The notes: a model not told the origin generated them from the letters alone. DNA of 20,116 nucleotides from an uncultured Flavobacteriales bacterium (GCA_937996585.1 CALKUW010000128.1:1-20116); one strand, 5' to 3'. Numbered from the stretch's first letter, positions 1-5,516 are shown. Numbers and translations are program-made.

Positions 1-36
1 GCTGCAGCGGATGCACTCTACGGATTCACGGACTGA
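1..36 (+). CDS. 3' end of a plus-strand gene (partial)
   Basis: Reading frame 1 gives the C-terminal residues AAADALYGFTD followed by TGA at 34-36. The gene starts outside the window, so its function cannot be judged. A strong intrinsic terminator 19 bases later (55-80) supports a real gene end. It is the only plus-strand gene before 15.4 kb, so the boundary here is convergent with the minus-strand array. Confidence 0.6.
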   Translation, partial: AAADALYGFTD

Positions 37-54
37 GTAGACCAACCCAGAGAC

Positions 55-80
55 AAAGGGGACCCGAAAGGGTCCCCTTT
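55..80 (+). terminator. Intrinsic terminator of the plus-strand gene
   Basis: Perfect 11-bp stem AAAGGGGACCC / GGGTCCCCTTT with a GAAA tetraloop. The A-rich and T-rich ends make it symmetric, so it may work in both directions and separate the plus-strand operon from the minus-strand array. Confidence 0.85.
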
Positions 81-148
81 CGTCGTTTCGGCCCAGCCCG
101 CCGACCAGCAACCGCCACAGCGAATCGGGCACAGCCCACCGCCTCCGG

Positions 149-205
149 CGGGTCAGTATCTCCCGGCAACAACCCCTACTTCTAACACTGCCTATGGTGT
201 CCCTA
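149..205 (-). repeat. TAGGGACACCAT element, copy 1
   Basis: Minus strand: core TAGGGACACCAT (194-205), then GGCAGTGTTAGA, then GCCGGGAGATACTGACCCG (about 149-167) followed by a small CCGCC/GGCGG hairpin. It lies after the terminator of the 71-aa gene. No minus-strand gene, SOS-like box or GTTCC palindrome follows, so this copy may be a remnant at the edge of the array. Confidence 0.8.
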
Positions 206-232
206 CCTAGTCGAAGCTCGACCCGGTGGGGA

Positions 233-264
233 CCGCCGCCCCGGTGGGGGGTCCGGGGCGGCGG
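233..264 (-). terminator. GC-rich hairpin after the 71-aa gene
   Basis: Perfect 12-bp stem CCGCCGCCCCGG / CCGGGGCGGCGG, ten bases after the stop codon. It has no U-tract. Hairpins of this kind follow most genes in the left half of the window. Confidence 0.7.
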
Positions 265-273
265 GGCCGGAGC

Positions 274-489
274 CTACCGGCGGGTCCGCTGCGGGCGCTC
301 TTTCTTCAGCAGTGCCTTCCACATCACGTGCCGGTCGTCGGCGAACCGGCGGGCGTCGGCCCAAGCGAACTCCCCGGTGAACCGCTTCAGAATCTGACCG
401 GTGGGGATGTACTTGACCTGCGCCTTCAGGGCGTCGTTGTCCACCTCCACCTCGTAGTCTCCGATGTGGTAGTCGTATTGCATTCCCAT
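274..489 (-). CDS. Small hypothetical protein, 71 aa
   Basis: The start at 489 is supported by GGAGG seven bases upstream. An ATG six bases further in is the alternative. The protein has an acidic first half (residues about 9-22, IGDYEVEVDNDA) and a basic C-terminus ending KKERPQRTRR. No known domain is recognised. The gene is solo, with a TTGACA promoter upstream and a GC-rich hairpin ten bases after the stop. It is the last gene of the minus-strand array. Confidence 0.75.
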   Translation of the reverse strand: MGMQYDYHIGDYEVEVDNDALKAQVKYIPTGQILKRFTGEFAWADARRFADDRHVMWKALLKKERPQRTRR

Positions 490-538
490 TTCGCTTCCTC
501 CCTAGGTAGCTGGCCCCTCGCCTTGAGGGGATGCCTTC

Positions 539-568
539 ATTCAAGCATGGATCGGGGGCGGGTGTCAA
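539..568 (-). promoter_or_regulatory. Promoter of the 71-aa gene
   Basis: Consensus -35 TTGACA (563-568), spacer 18, and -10 TTGAAT (539-544). It differs from the TTGGKA/TACNNT promoters used by most genes here. A small hairpin (CCCCTC/GAGGGG) lies in the leader before the ribosome binding site. Confidence 0.55.
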
Positions 569-591
569 GCACTTTCCCGAAGATGTTCGGC

Positions 592-716
592 GGGGCCGGG
601 GGCCGGGTGCGGGTCGAGGTGTGGGCGAGGTGCGGGGTGCGGGTCGAGGTGCGGGGTGCGGGTCGAGGTGCGGGCGAGGTCGAGGTCGAGGTCGAGGTGC
701 GGGTCGGGGTGTGGCC
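592..716. repeat. G-rich imperfect tandem repeat
   Basis: Repeats of GGTCGA, GGTGCGG and related units, all G-rich on the plus strand. Minus-strand RNA through it would be C-rich and poor in G. It fills the gap between the terminator at 736-770 and the promoter at 539-568. Similar tracts sit in the same position at 1823-1852 and 2996-3031. No gene is seen in 490-735. Confidence 0.75.
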
Positions 717-735
717 CTGCCCCGAAACGCCGAAA

Positions 736-770
736 GGCCCCGGCCCGGTGGGGGAACCGGGGCCGGGGCC
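736..770 (-). terminator. GC-rich hairpin after the 116-aa gene
   Basis: Stem of GGCCCCGGCCCGGT with AACCGGGGCCGGGGCC (one bulged base), 17 bases after the stop codon. Confidence 0.7.
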
Positions 771-787
771 AGTGGGGGAGGAAGGGG

Positions 788-1138
788 TCAGTCCCGGAAG
801 ACTTCCCCCATGAGCGCCGTCAGCAGCGGGGTCGGGGACCCGGCCTCGGCGGCGGCATCTTCAGCAGCGGCGACCCGCTGGGCGGCAACGTCGATCAGAT
901 CGCACGGGACCCATGCGTCACACCCGTCGGCGTGGTCGATGACGTAGTAGCTGCCATTGAACATCTCCGGGGCGGTGCACTCGGCGCACGCCTTGCCGGT
1001 GGCGAACGTGTCGCCCTTGTTGACCCGGCCCCCACAGTCGGGGCAGTTCCAGTGGGTCATCTGGATTCGGGCGCCGGGGTCGAGCAGGTCGAAGTACCCC
1101 GCCTCGTTCATCTTCCCGTTGCAGTCTGGACAGTTCAT
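788..1138 (-). CDS. Zinc-ribbon protein, 116 aa
   Basis: The start at 1138 has GGGAGGA seven bases upstream. The N-terminus has two CPDC knuckles (residues 3-6 and 33-36), a classic four-cysteine zinc ribbon, and a further CAEC at about 52-55. The second half is acidic and alanine-rich (AAAEDAAAEAG). The role is unknown. Small zinc-ribbon proteins of this kind are frequent in actinophages and often bind nucleic acid or a host protein, but nothing here tells which. The gene is solo, with its own promoter and a hairpin after its stop. Confidence 0.85.
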   Translation of the reverse strand: MNCPDCNGKMNEAGYFDLLDPGARIQMTHWNCPDCGGRVNKGDTFATGKACAECTAPEMFNGSYYVIDHADGCDAWVPCDLIDVAAQRVAAAEDAAAEAGSPTPLLTALMGEVFRD

Positions 1139-1185
1139 CGCTTTCCTCCCGGTAAGCTTGCCCCCCGCCTTGGGGGGCTACTGCC

Positions 1186-1215
1186 ACCCTACCGGGGTTC
1201 GCACCGGTTGCACAA
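1186..1215 (-). promoter_or_regulatory. Promoter of the 116-aa gene
   Basis: -35 TTGTGC (1210-1215), spacer 18, -10 TAGGGT (1186-1191). The leader has a CCCCCC/GGGGGG hairpin (about 1161-1177) just before the ribosome binding site. The spacer contains GTGCGAAC, shared with the promoter of the 98-aa gene at 2.37 kb. Confidence 0.65.
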
Positions 1216-1248
1216 GCCCGGACGAAAGTAATTTCGATCAATCTTTCG

Positions 1249-1345
1249 ATTCCACGATGCGGAACGGTTCCACGATACGGAACGAACGAACGTTCGCCCG
1301 AACGGTTGTTCGCACGAACAGGTGTTCGCCCCGAACGGGTGTTCG
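1249..1345 (-). promoter_or_regulatory. Operator array: two GTTCC palindromes and four SOS-like boxes
   Basis: Two 17-bp palindromes, NTTCC-N7-GGAAC, lie at 1249-1265 and 1267-1283. Four CGAAC-N4-GTTCG boxes follow at 1283-1296, 1299-1312, 1315-1328 and 1332-1345, spaced 16-17 bp. Three of the four match the Gram-positive LexA box CGAACRNRYGTTYG exactly; the exception has the centre GGTT. The array is upstream of the promoter of the 116-aa gene and is the longest one in the window. Confidence 0.75.
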
Positions 1346-1356
1346 TCGGGACCCTC

Positions 1357-1413
1357 CGGGTCAGTATCTCCCGGCAACAACCCTTCACTCTAACAGAGTC
1401 AATGGTGTCCCTA
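1357..1413 (-). repeat. TAGGGACACCAT element, copy 2
   Basis: Core at 1402-1413, then CTCTGTTAGAG, then GCCGGGAGATACTGACCCG. TTGCAA at 1431-1436 sits 17 bases upstream of TAGGGA, so TTGCAA-17-TAGGGA is a candidate minus-strand promoter, as also in copies 3-5. The stretch 1139-1492 holds only this module, the operators and the promoter. Confidence 0.85.
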
Positions 1414-1449
1414 CCATACGGCAGTCCGGATTGCAAGTCTCCCCGCTCC

Positions 1450-1473
1450 CCGCCCCGGATCGGACCGGGGCGG
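1450..1473 (-). terminator. GC-rich hairpin after the 65-aa gene
   Basis: Perfect stem CCGCCCCGG / CCGGGGCGG, about 20 bases after the stop codon. Confidence 0.7.
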
Positions 1474-1492
1474 GGCGGCAGGGGGAGGAATC

Positions 1493-1690
1493 CTAGGCGG
1501 TCAGTTCCATGACCTTTCGATCGGCCTGATACCGAAGCATGACCTTGACGCCCAGACGATCGGCGTCCGCTTTGTTGATGTACGGTCCGTCCACGGTGCG
1601 GAAATCGAGATTGTCGTTCCAGTCTTTGCGGGCGTCGGTCTGGTTACGGTACTCCCGACCGTATGCTGCCCGAACGGTGATGTATTGCAT
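1493..1690 (-). CDS. Small hypothetical protein, 65 aa
   Basis: The start ATG at 1690 has GGGAGG five bases upstream. The protein is polar and mixed in charge, with tyrosines spread through it (QYITVRAAYGREYRNQT near the start) and a C-terminal KVMLRYQADRKVMELTA. No family is recognised. It is solo, between its own promoter (1737-1764) and a GC-rich hairpin after the stop. Confidence 0.75.
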   Translation of the reverse strand: MQYITVRAAYGREYRNQTDARKDWNDNLDFRTVDGPYINKADADRLGVKVMLRYQADRKVMELTA

Positions 1691-1736
1691 GATGCCTCCC
1701 GGCGGTAGTTGCCGCCCCCGTTGGGCGACTGCTGTC

Positions 1737-1764
1737 AGTGTAGCGTGGCGGGCGATGCTTGCAA
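1737..1764 (-). promoter_or_regulatory. Promoter of the 65-aa gene
   Basis: -35 TTGCAA (1759-1764), spacer 16, -10 TACACT (1737-1742). Confidence 0.6.
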
Positions 1765-1822
1765 CGTCATCCGCCGATATTTCTCAGGAATCTTTCCGGT
1801 CCCGGATCGGTGGGGTGCGGTC

Positions 1823-1852
1823 CGGGGTGTGGGGTGTGGGGTGTGGGGTGTG
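1823..1852. repeat. Tandem GGGGTGT heptamers
   Basis: Four near-perfect GGGGTGT units on the plus strand, running into the terminator stem of the upstream minus-strand gene. Runs of four G make G-quadruplex formation possible on this strand. The minus-strand RNA would read as ACACCCC repeats. Confidence 0.8.
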
Positions 1853-1876
1853 GGCGGGGTGTGGGGGCACCCCGCC
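1853..1876 (-). terminator. GC-rich hairpin after the 46-aa membrane gene
   Basis: Perfect 9-bp stem GGCGGGGTG / CACCCCGCC with a 6-base loop, 10 bases after the stop codon. Confidence 0.75.
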
Positions 1877-1886
1877 CGGTGTCACC

Positions 1887-2027
1887 CTACGGGCAGGATG
1901 TCCAGCAGACGCTAGGGTCCTGCACGTTCGCCCAGATTGCCAGGGCGCAATAGGTGATGACTGCCAGCATTCCCAGCAGGAACGCCACGTCCAGCATCCG
2001 GGACCATGCCCGCCGTTGCCCGCTCAC
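1887..2027 (-). CDS. Tiny single-pass membrane protein, 46 aa
   Basis: A GTG start at 2027 overlaps the TGA of the 98-aa gene in a GTGA junction, so translation is probably coupled. The N-terminus is basic (SGQRRAWSRM). A hydrophobic helix follows at about residues 12-34 (VAFLLGMLAVITYCALAIW), then a short tail with two cysteines (VCWTSCP). The positive-inside rule predicts a cytoplasmic N-terminus. A hairpin terminator starts 10 bases after the stop, which supports a real gene end here. The function is unknown. Confidence 0.75.
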   Translation of the reverse strand: MSGQRRAWSRMLDVAFLLGMLAVITYCALAIWANVQDPSVCWTSCP

Positions 2028-2320
2028 GCCACCGCCTCCGGTGCCAGCAGGATCGAAAGCTCCCGCGTGATCGGAACGAAATCCGCCACCTGGCAGGCGA
2101 TCAGCCCGGAGGCGAGGCGGGGGATGACGTAATCATCCGCCGTCCAGCCCGCACGGTCCACACCGGCGATGCGAACGACGGTGGGAGCGCCGATCTCCCG
2201 CAACGACGGCGGGATCACCGCATAGTTGAGGGGAAGATAGGCGGCGATCCTGGCGGCGTGCTTCCCGTAGGATTCGCCCGCCGGGACCGTGGATTCTAGG
2301 ATCAGAATGTCTTTCGACAT
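2024..2320 (-). CDS. Hypothetical protein, 98 aa
   Basis: The start ATG at 2320 is preceded by GGGAGG with seven bases between. The protein is mostly soluble-looking with a hydrophobic core (RIAAYLPLNYAVIPPSL, then VVRIAGVDRAGW). No domain is recognised. It is the first gene of a two-gene unit and ends in a GTGA overlap with the 46-aa membrane protein, which suggests the two act together. The promoter is the variant type shared with the 116-aa gene. Confidence 0.75.
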   Translation of the reverse strand: MSKDILILESTVPAGESYGKHAARIAAYLPLNYAVIPPSLREIGAPTVVRIAGVDRAGWTADDYVIPRLASGLIACQVADFVPITRELSILLAPEAVA

Positions 2321-2371
2321 TGTGCACCTCCCGATGCGTTGCGCCTCCCCCCGGTGGGGAGGTCTGCGATC

Positions 2372-2400
2372 ACCCTATCACCGTTCGCACGGGTTGCGGT
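2372..2400 (-). promoter_or_regulatory. Promoter of the 98-aa gene
   Basis: -10 TAGGGT (2372-2377) with a weak -35 region ACCGCA (2395-2400). The spacer shares GCAACC-N-GTGCGAAC with the 116-aa gene promoter. The leader holds a CCTCCCC/GGGGAGG hairpin. Confidence 0.45.
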
Positions 2401-2433
2401 GGATTTCGTGCCAGAAATCTGAGAAATTTCGAC

Positions 2434-2497
2434 GTTCCGCATTGTGGAACGATTCCGCATTGTGGAACGAACGGGCGTTCGCCCGAACGAGTGTTCG
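2434..2497 (-). promoter_or_regulatory. Operator array: two GTTCC palindromes and two SOS-like boxes
   Basis: Palindromes at 2434-2450 (GTTCCGCATTGTGGAAC) and 2452-2468. CGAAC-N4-GTTCG boxes at 2468-2481 (centre GGGC) and 2484-2497 (centre GAGT); both fit the LexA-box consensus. Confidence 0.75.
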
Positions 2498-2530
2498 CCT
2501 CCGGCGGGCGGCAGGCTGCGGGCGGCGGGA

Positions 2531-2587
2531 GGGGTCGGGACCTCCCGGCGGCGGCTGCGCTCCCTAACAGAGCCGATGGTGTCCCTA
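2531..2587 (-). repeat. TAGGGACACCAT element, copy 3
   Basis: Core at 2576-2587, followed by CGGCTCTGTTAGG. The GGGAGATRCTGACCCG part has diverged to GGGAGGTCCCGACCCC. TTGCAT at 2605-2610 is 17 bases upstream of TAGGGA. The gap 2321-2663 contains only this module and the operators. Confidence 0.8.
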
Positions 2588-2622
2588 GCACACCTCGGGC
2601 CGGGATGCAAGTCCACCCGTCA

Positions 2623-2650
2623 CCCCGCCCCGACGGATGCCGGGGCGGGG
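2623..2650 (-). terminator. GC-rich hairpin after the 92-aa gene
   Basis: Perfect 10-bp stem CCCCGCCCCG / CGGGGCGGGG with an 8-base loop, 13 bases after the stop codon. Confidence 0.8.
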
Positions 2651-2663
2651 GTTGGGGGAGGTC

Positions 2664-2942
2664 TTAATCGAACATCCAGGCAGCGCCTTCCAACTCGGAA
2701 GCGATCCCGTCGAGGTCATCCCCGAGAACATCGAGCAGGGCGGCGGTGACGTTGGCCCGCATGGCGGCGGGGCCACCAGTCTCGGGGCGCTCGCAGGGGC
2801 GGTTGTTGAACAGGGTTCCGCAGCCTGATCCGAAGAAGATCATTCGGGCATCCTGATAATCCGAGGCGTTGCCCTCGTCCACGGCATCGTGGAGAGAGTC
2901 AACGGCCCAGGGTTCTCCGCAGGTGGTGCAGTAAATATCCAT
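2664..2942 (-). CDS. CxxC protein, 92 aa
   Basis: The start at 2942 has GGGAGGA upstream with 8 bases between. A CTTC knuckle at residues 5-8 and later cysteines (GSGCGTLFNNRPCERP, about 39-54) suggest a small zinc site. The C-terminal part is acidic (LLDVLGDDLDGIASELEGA). The function is unknown. The gene is solo and is followed by a hairpin. The region upstream holds a tandem CGAGGTGTGGGG repeat rather than an operator module. Confidence 0.8.
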   Translation of the reverse strand: MDIYCTTCGEPWAVDSLHDAVDEGNASDYQDARMIFFGSGCGTLFNNRPCERPETGGPAAMRANVTAALLDVLGDDLDGIASELEGAAWMFD

Positions 2943-2995
2943 TGTGGTTTCCTCCCGCCGGGTCTTTCCGGCGTATTGCTGATGGGTATGTGCCC

Positions 2996-3031
2996 CGAGG
3001 TGTGGGGCGAGGTGTGGGGCGAGGTGTGGGG
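2996..3031. repeat. Three tandem CGAGGTGTGGGG units
   Basis: Perfect 12-bp direct repeats, the last running into the terminator stem of the upstream gene. G-rich on the plus strand, so C-rich in minus-strand RNA, as in the tracts at 592-716 and 1823-1852. Confidence 0.85.
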
Positions 3032-3045
3032 GAACACCCCGCCCC
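3016..3045 (-). terminator. Hairpin after the 114-aa gene
   Basis: Stem GGGGC...GGTGT / ACACC..GCCCC, about nine bases after the stop codon. Confidence 0.65.
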
Positions 3046-3053
3046 TGGGGGAA

Positions 3054-3398
3054 CTAGTCGGCCCAAAGGATGTACTGGGACAGCGGTGCATCCGGGTCGT
3101 TCCCTGGCGGGCCGTAGGTTGCTACCTTCTTGCCGAAGGTTGCACCGCAGCTGCGGCAGCTCATGCCGTGGGCGTAGAAGAACGAGCGGGTCGTGTCGTC
3201 CACCCAATCGACCCCAAGGGCACGATCGGCTTCCTGGCGGGTGAGCAGGCGCACCGTTTCGGGGCCGGTCTCCTGATCCTCGCCAAAGCGCAGAGAACAG
3301 CCCGCACGGTTGCACCACGTCACGGGGTGCTCCTCGTGCACGAGCTGCATGAGCTTGAGCATCTCTCGGGGGTCGTCGTCGTAGCCGGTGTGGAGCAT
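3054..3398 (-). CDS. Zinc-ribbon-like protein, 114 aa
   Basis: The ATG at 3398 overlaps the upstream TGA (TGATG), so translation is probably coupled. Two cysteine pairs are visible, WCNRAGC (about 28-34) and CRSC (about 80-83), the spacing of a split zinc site. The first is near histidines (VHEEHPVTW). No family is recognised. It is the second gene of a two-gene unit with the 115-aa gene. Confidence 0.8.
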   Translation of the reverse strand: MLHTGYDDDPREMLKLMQLVHEEHPVTWCNRAGCSLRFGEDQETGPETVRLLTRQEADRALGVDWVDDTTRSFFYAHGMSCRSCGATFGKKVATYGPPGNDPDAPLSQYILWAD

Positions 3399-3745
3399 CA
3401 GAGTTCCACCGGGTAGTGGCCGGGACCGGCGCAGAGGTCAGCGGCCATGCCGTGCTCGCAGGTGCCACGGTCCAGGCGGTCGCCGTTGAACCAGCCTCGG
3501 GCGGTCAGCACGTCGGTGATAGCGTCGTATGCGCTCCACGGCTCCACCGGGTAGACGGTGACCCGCTCGACCTCGCCAGTGCCGAGGGTGGTCAGCTCGT
3601 AGGTCGCTGGCGGGCGCTCGCCTGGGGCCTCGGGGTACCACCCGTCGAGGTCGGTGCGGACGGGCCTGCAGTCGATGTACTCATCCCGCAGGGTGAGCCA
3701 GATCCAGCTGGCTTTGTCGATCTCGGTGTCCGGTGTTTCTTGCAT
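3398..3745 (-). CDS. Hypothetical acidic protein, 115 aa
   Basis: The start ATG at 3745 has GGGAGG six bases upstream. The protein is acidic and rich in aromatic residues (KASWIWLTLRDEYIDCRP), with CEHG and DLCAGPGHYP near the C-terminus that could form a small Cys/His metal site. It is the first gene of the unit and ends in a TGATG overlap with the 114-aa zinc protein. No family is recognised. Confidence 0.75.
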   Translation of the reverse strand: MQETPDTEIDKASWIWLTLRDEYIDCRPVRTDLDGWYPEAPGERPPATYELTTLGTGEVERVTVYPVEPWSAYDAITDVLTARGWFNGDRLDRGTCEHGMAADLCAGPGHYPVEL

Positions 3746-3799
3746 GTGAGCCTCCCGACTCGCTGGGGCCGCTGCTCGGTGTGAGCGGCTGTGCCACTC

Positions 3800-3828
3800 A
3801 CGCTACCGATTAGCCACCGGCTAAAGCG
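3800..3828 (-). promoter_or_regulatory. Probable promoter of the 115/114-aa unit
   Basis: -10 TAGCGT (3800-3805). The -35 region is weak (CGCTTT, about 3823-3828). An operator module starts at 3851. Confidence 0.4.
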
Positions 3829-3850
3829 ACGTTTCAGGGAAAAAATTTCC

Positions 3851-3914
3851 GTTCCACAATGCGGAACAGTTCCGCCATACGGAACGAACAGACGTTCGCC
3901 CGAACGGGCGTTCG
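3851..3914 (-). promoter_or_regulatory. Operator array: two GTTCC palindromes and two SOS-like boxes
   Basis: Palindromes at 3851-3867 (GTTCCACAATGCGGAAC) and 3869-3885. Boxes CGAACAGACGTTCG (3885-3898) and CGAACGGGCGTTCG (3901-3914) both fit the LexA-box consensus. Confidence 0.75.
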
Positions 3915-3945
3915 CCCCAGCAGGCGAGGCGGGCACCGCCTCCGG

Positions 3946-4002
3946 CGGGTCAGCATCTCCCGCCGCCAACAGCGCTCCCTAAGGAGGCCGATGGTGTCCC
4001 TA
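3946..4002 (-). repeat. TAGGGACACCAT element, copy 4
   Basis: Core at 3991-4002, with CGGGAGATGCTGACCCG at the far end followed by a CCGCC/GGCGG hairpin. TTGCAA (4020-4025) is 17 bases upstream of TAGGGA. The gap 3746-4080 contains only this module, the operators and the promoter. Confidence 0.85.
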
Positions 4003-4038
4003 GCACACTCTGCGCCGGATTGCAAATCGTCCCCGGTA

Positions 4039-4068
4039 CCCCGACCCGGTGGGGGAACCGGGTCGGGG
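4039..4068 (-). terminator. GC-rich hairpin after the 107-aa gene
   Basis: Perfect 12-bp stem CCCCGACCCGGT / ACCGGGTCGGGG with a 6-base loop, 12 bases after the stop codon. Confidence 0.8.
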
Positions 4069-4080
4069 TCGGGGGAGGAA

Positions 4081-4404
4081 TCAATCGGTAAAGCCGCCGA
4101 TGCTGTCCTCGGCGGCCTGCTCGGCGGCCTGCTCGGCGGCACGCTCGATAGCCTCGGCTTCGGCGTCGGCGGCGTCGGCGTCGGTGGCCTCGATGCGCTG
4201 GCCTTCGAGGTCGTAACCCGGAACGAGGCGACCCTCCATGGCGGCGAGCATGTTGGCCCAGTAGCAGCGCAGGCGGTCACGCTCGACCCGTGCGGTTTCC
4301 TCGGCCTGCATCTCTCGCTTCTCGACCTTCGTGAGGAACCCGCCGAGGCGGTTGCGGCTGATGGGCCGACGCTGCATCGGGATGTGAACAATCTTGGTCT
4401 GCAT
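4081..4404 (-). CDS. Hypothetical protein with acidic coiled-coil tail, 107 aa
   Basis: The start is set at ATG 4404, which has GGGAGG upstream; the open frame extends further, but that part lies in the promoter. The N-terminal half is basic (VHIPMQRRPISRNRLGGFLT). The C-terminal half is a long acidic alanine/glutamate helix with AEQAAEQAAE repeats. Residues about 7-48 resemble the whole 55-aa protein at 5921-6088: P-x-x-RR-x-I-S/T-R, FLT-K/R, RV-x-RD-x-x-RC. The two look like paralogues. The function is unknown. Confidence 0.8.
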   Translation of the reverse strand: MQTKIVHIPMQRRPISRNRLGGFLTKVEKREMQAEETARVERDRLRCYWANMLAAMEGRLVPGYDLEGQRIEATDADAADAEAEAIERAAEQAAEQAAEDSIGGFTD

Positions 4405-4464
4405 GGGAACCCTCCCGGTTTCCTGACCCCCTGCCGGGGGACCGACTCGGTGTCGGTAGAACCG

Positions 4465-4493
4465 AGTGTACACCCTCGGGGACCGTTTGTGAA
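4465..4493 (-). promoter_or_regulatory. Promoter of the 107-aa gene
   Basis: -35 TTCACA (4488-4493), spacer 17, -10 TACACT (4465-4470). The leader has a CCCCCGGCAGGGGG hairpin before the ribosome binding site. Confidence 0.65.
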
Positions 4494-4526
4494 GCATTTA
4501 CCTGTGGAAATCTTGTGGAAATCTTC

Positions 4527-4574
4527 GTTCCACGATGCGGAACCGTTCCACCATGCGGAACGAACGCCCGTTCG
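4527..4574 (-). promoter_or_regulatory. Operator array: two GTTCC palindromes and one SOS-like box
   Basis: Palindromes at 4527-4543 and 4545-4561, then CGAACGCCCGTTCG at 4561-4574. The centre GCCC departs from RNRY at one position. Confidence 0.7.
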
Positions 4575-4610
4575 CCCCAGCGGACGCTCGGCGGCAGGCG
4601 GGCTGCGCCC

Positions 4611-4666
4611 CGGTGGGCACCTCCCGGCACGCACGCGCTTGTCTATCCCTACCTATGGTGTCCCTA
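4611..4666 (-). repeat. TAGGGACACCAT element, copy 5
   Basis: Core at 4655-4666, followed by AGGTAGGGATAGACAAGCG. The distal part has diverged to CCGGGAGGTGCCCACCG. TTGCAT (4684-4689) is 17 bases upstream of TAGGGA. No gene is seen in 4405-4744. Confidence 0.8.
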
Positions 4667-4702
4667 GCACAGGTCGGGCCGGAATGCAAGTCGGCCCCGG
4701 TG

Positions 4703-4730
4703 CCCCGGCCCGGAGTGAACCGGGCCGGGG
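4703..4730 (-). terminator. GC-rich hairpin after the 155-aa gene
   Basis: Perfect 11-bp stem CCCCGGCCCGG / CCGGGCCGGGG, 14 bases after the stop codon. Confidence 0.8.
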
Positions 4731-4744
4731 CGATGGGGGAGGAT

Positions 4745-5212
4745 TCAGTAGCTGCCCTCCTGAACGTGAAGGGGAAGGGCTGCGATGTGGTCGGCGGTGG
4801 ACCAGTGGGCACGGTCCGCTTCTTCCTGCTCGGTGAGGATGCGGTGACGGCGGGCGAGCCAGTCGTTGTCGTCTGGACCTTCGGCCCACTCGCAGGCTTC
4901 CTGCCAGTTGCGAACCGCACCGTGGAAGTTGGCGAGGTTGTCGTAAGCACCCAGCAGTGTCTGGTCGCCGTTCAGGATGCGACCGGAGAGCGAGTCCAGA
5001 TGGGCAGTGTCGCCCGAGGTGTTGGCATCCTTGGCTGATGCGATCAGCATCAGTAGCTCGCCACGGCGGCTGATGTAGCGCTCAAACGCCGTCACCATGT
5101 GCTCGGCAGCCTCGGTCGGTGTCGGCTCAACGTCACCCATCTCGCAGGCGTGGCACATCCAGTCGATGCCGCAGCCGCCGACGAACACGCCGTGCTTGCA
5201 GTAGTCAGTCAT
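4745..5212 (-). CDS. Zinc-knuckle protein, 155 aa
   Basis: The start is placed at ATG 5212 (GGGAGAATC before it), because the longer frame runs into the leader. The N-terminus has C5-K-H and CGIDWMCHAC (about 14-23), a compact Cys/His cluster likely to bind zinc. The rest is helical and polar, with WQEACEWAEG and ILTEQEEADRAHW. The function is unknown. The gene is solo, under a TTGGTA promoter. Its upstream module carries GTTAGG palindromes instead of the SOS-like set. Confidence 0.8.
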   Translation of the reverse strand: MTDYCKHGVFVGGCGIDWMCHACEMGDVEPTPTEAAEHMVTAFERYISRRGELLMLIASAKDANTSGDTAHLDSLSGRILNGDQTLLGAYDNLANFHGAVRNWQEACEWAEGPDDNDWLARRHRILTEQEEADRAHWSTADHIAALPLHVQEGSY

Positions 5213-5262
5213 GATTCTCCCAGGCGGTGGAGGCGGACCGTCCGACCCCAACGCCACCCACT

Positions 5263-5291
5263 AGAGTACCGGCTGCCGCACGGTTTACCAA
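5263..5291 (-). promoter_or_regulatory. Promoter of the 155-aa gene
   Basis: -35 TTGGTA (5286-5291), spacer 17, -10 TACTCT (5263-5268). Confidence 0.75.
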
Positions 5292-5314
5292 CCTGCCCAG
5301 GTGAGAAATATTCT

Positions 5315-5377
5315 GTTAGGGCAGCCTAACGGGAGGCGTTGCAGCCGGCGAACCTCGGTCCGTTAGGGCAGCCTAAC
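5315..5377 (-). promoter_or_regulatory. Two GTTAGGGCAGCCTAAC palindromes
   Basis: Identical 16-bp palindromes (6-bp arms GTTAGG/CCTAAC, centre GCAG) at 5315-5330 and 5362-5377, 47 bp apart. They occupy the place taken by GTTCC palindromes and SOS-like boxes in the other modules, so they are probably operators for a different regulator. Confidence 0.75.
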
Positions 5378-5415
5378 AACGGCGGACCGGCGGGCGAGGC
5401 GGGCACCGCCGAGGG

Positions 5416-5471
5416 CGGGTGAGTATCTCCCGGCAGCAGCCGTGTGTCTATCACTGCCGATGGTGTCCCCA
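5416..5471 (-). repeat. TAGGGACACCAT element, copy 6 (variant)
   Basis: The core reads TGGGGACACCAT (5460-5471), followed by CGGCAGTGATAGACACACGG and CCGGGAGATACTCACCCG. No TTGCAW sits 17 bases upstream. No gene is seen in 5213-5516. Confidence 0.8.
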
Positions 5472-5473
5472 AC

Positions 5474-5495
5474 GGGGGCGAGGGCCGTAGCCCCC
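5474..5495 (-). terminator. Hairpin after the 68-aa gene
   Basis: Stem GGGGGC / GCCCCC with a 10-base loop, about 20 bases after the stop codon. Confidence 0.6.
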
Positions 5496-5516
5496 ACCCC
5501 CAAGGGGGAGGTGATC

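Noticed and set aside
531..947. Long plus-strand frame rich in Arg-Gly repeats over the G-rich tract
   Set aside because: It is a translation of the simple repeat, has no ribosome binding site, and overlaps the zinc-ribbon gene antisense.
1249..1345. CRISPR-like array in the SOS-like box cluster
   Set aside because: Repeats are only 14 bp with 2-3 bp between them, are palindromic, and leave no room for spacers. No cas genes are present.
2899..3468. 189-aa minus-strand frame across two genes
   Set aside because: It is out of frame with the 114-aa and 115-aa genes, both of which have good starts and coupling. Its composition is Arg/Pro-rich, as in shadow frames.
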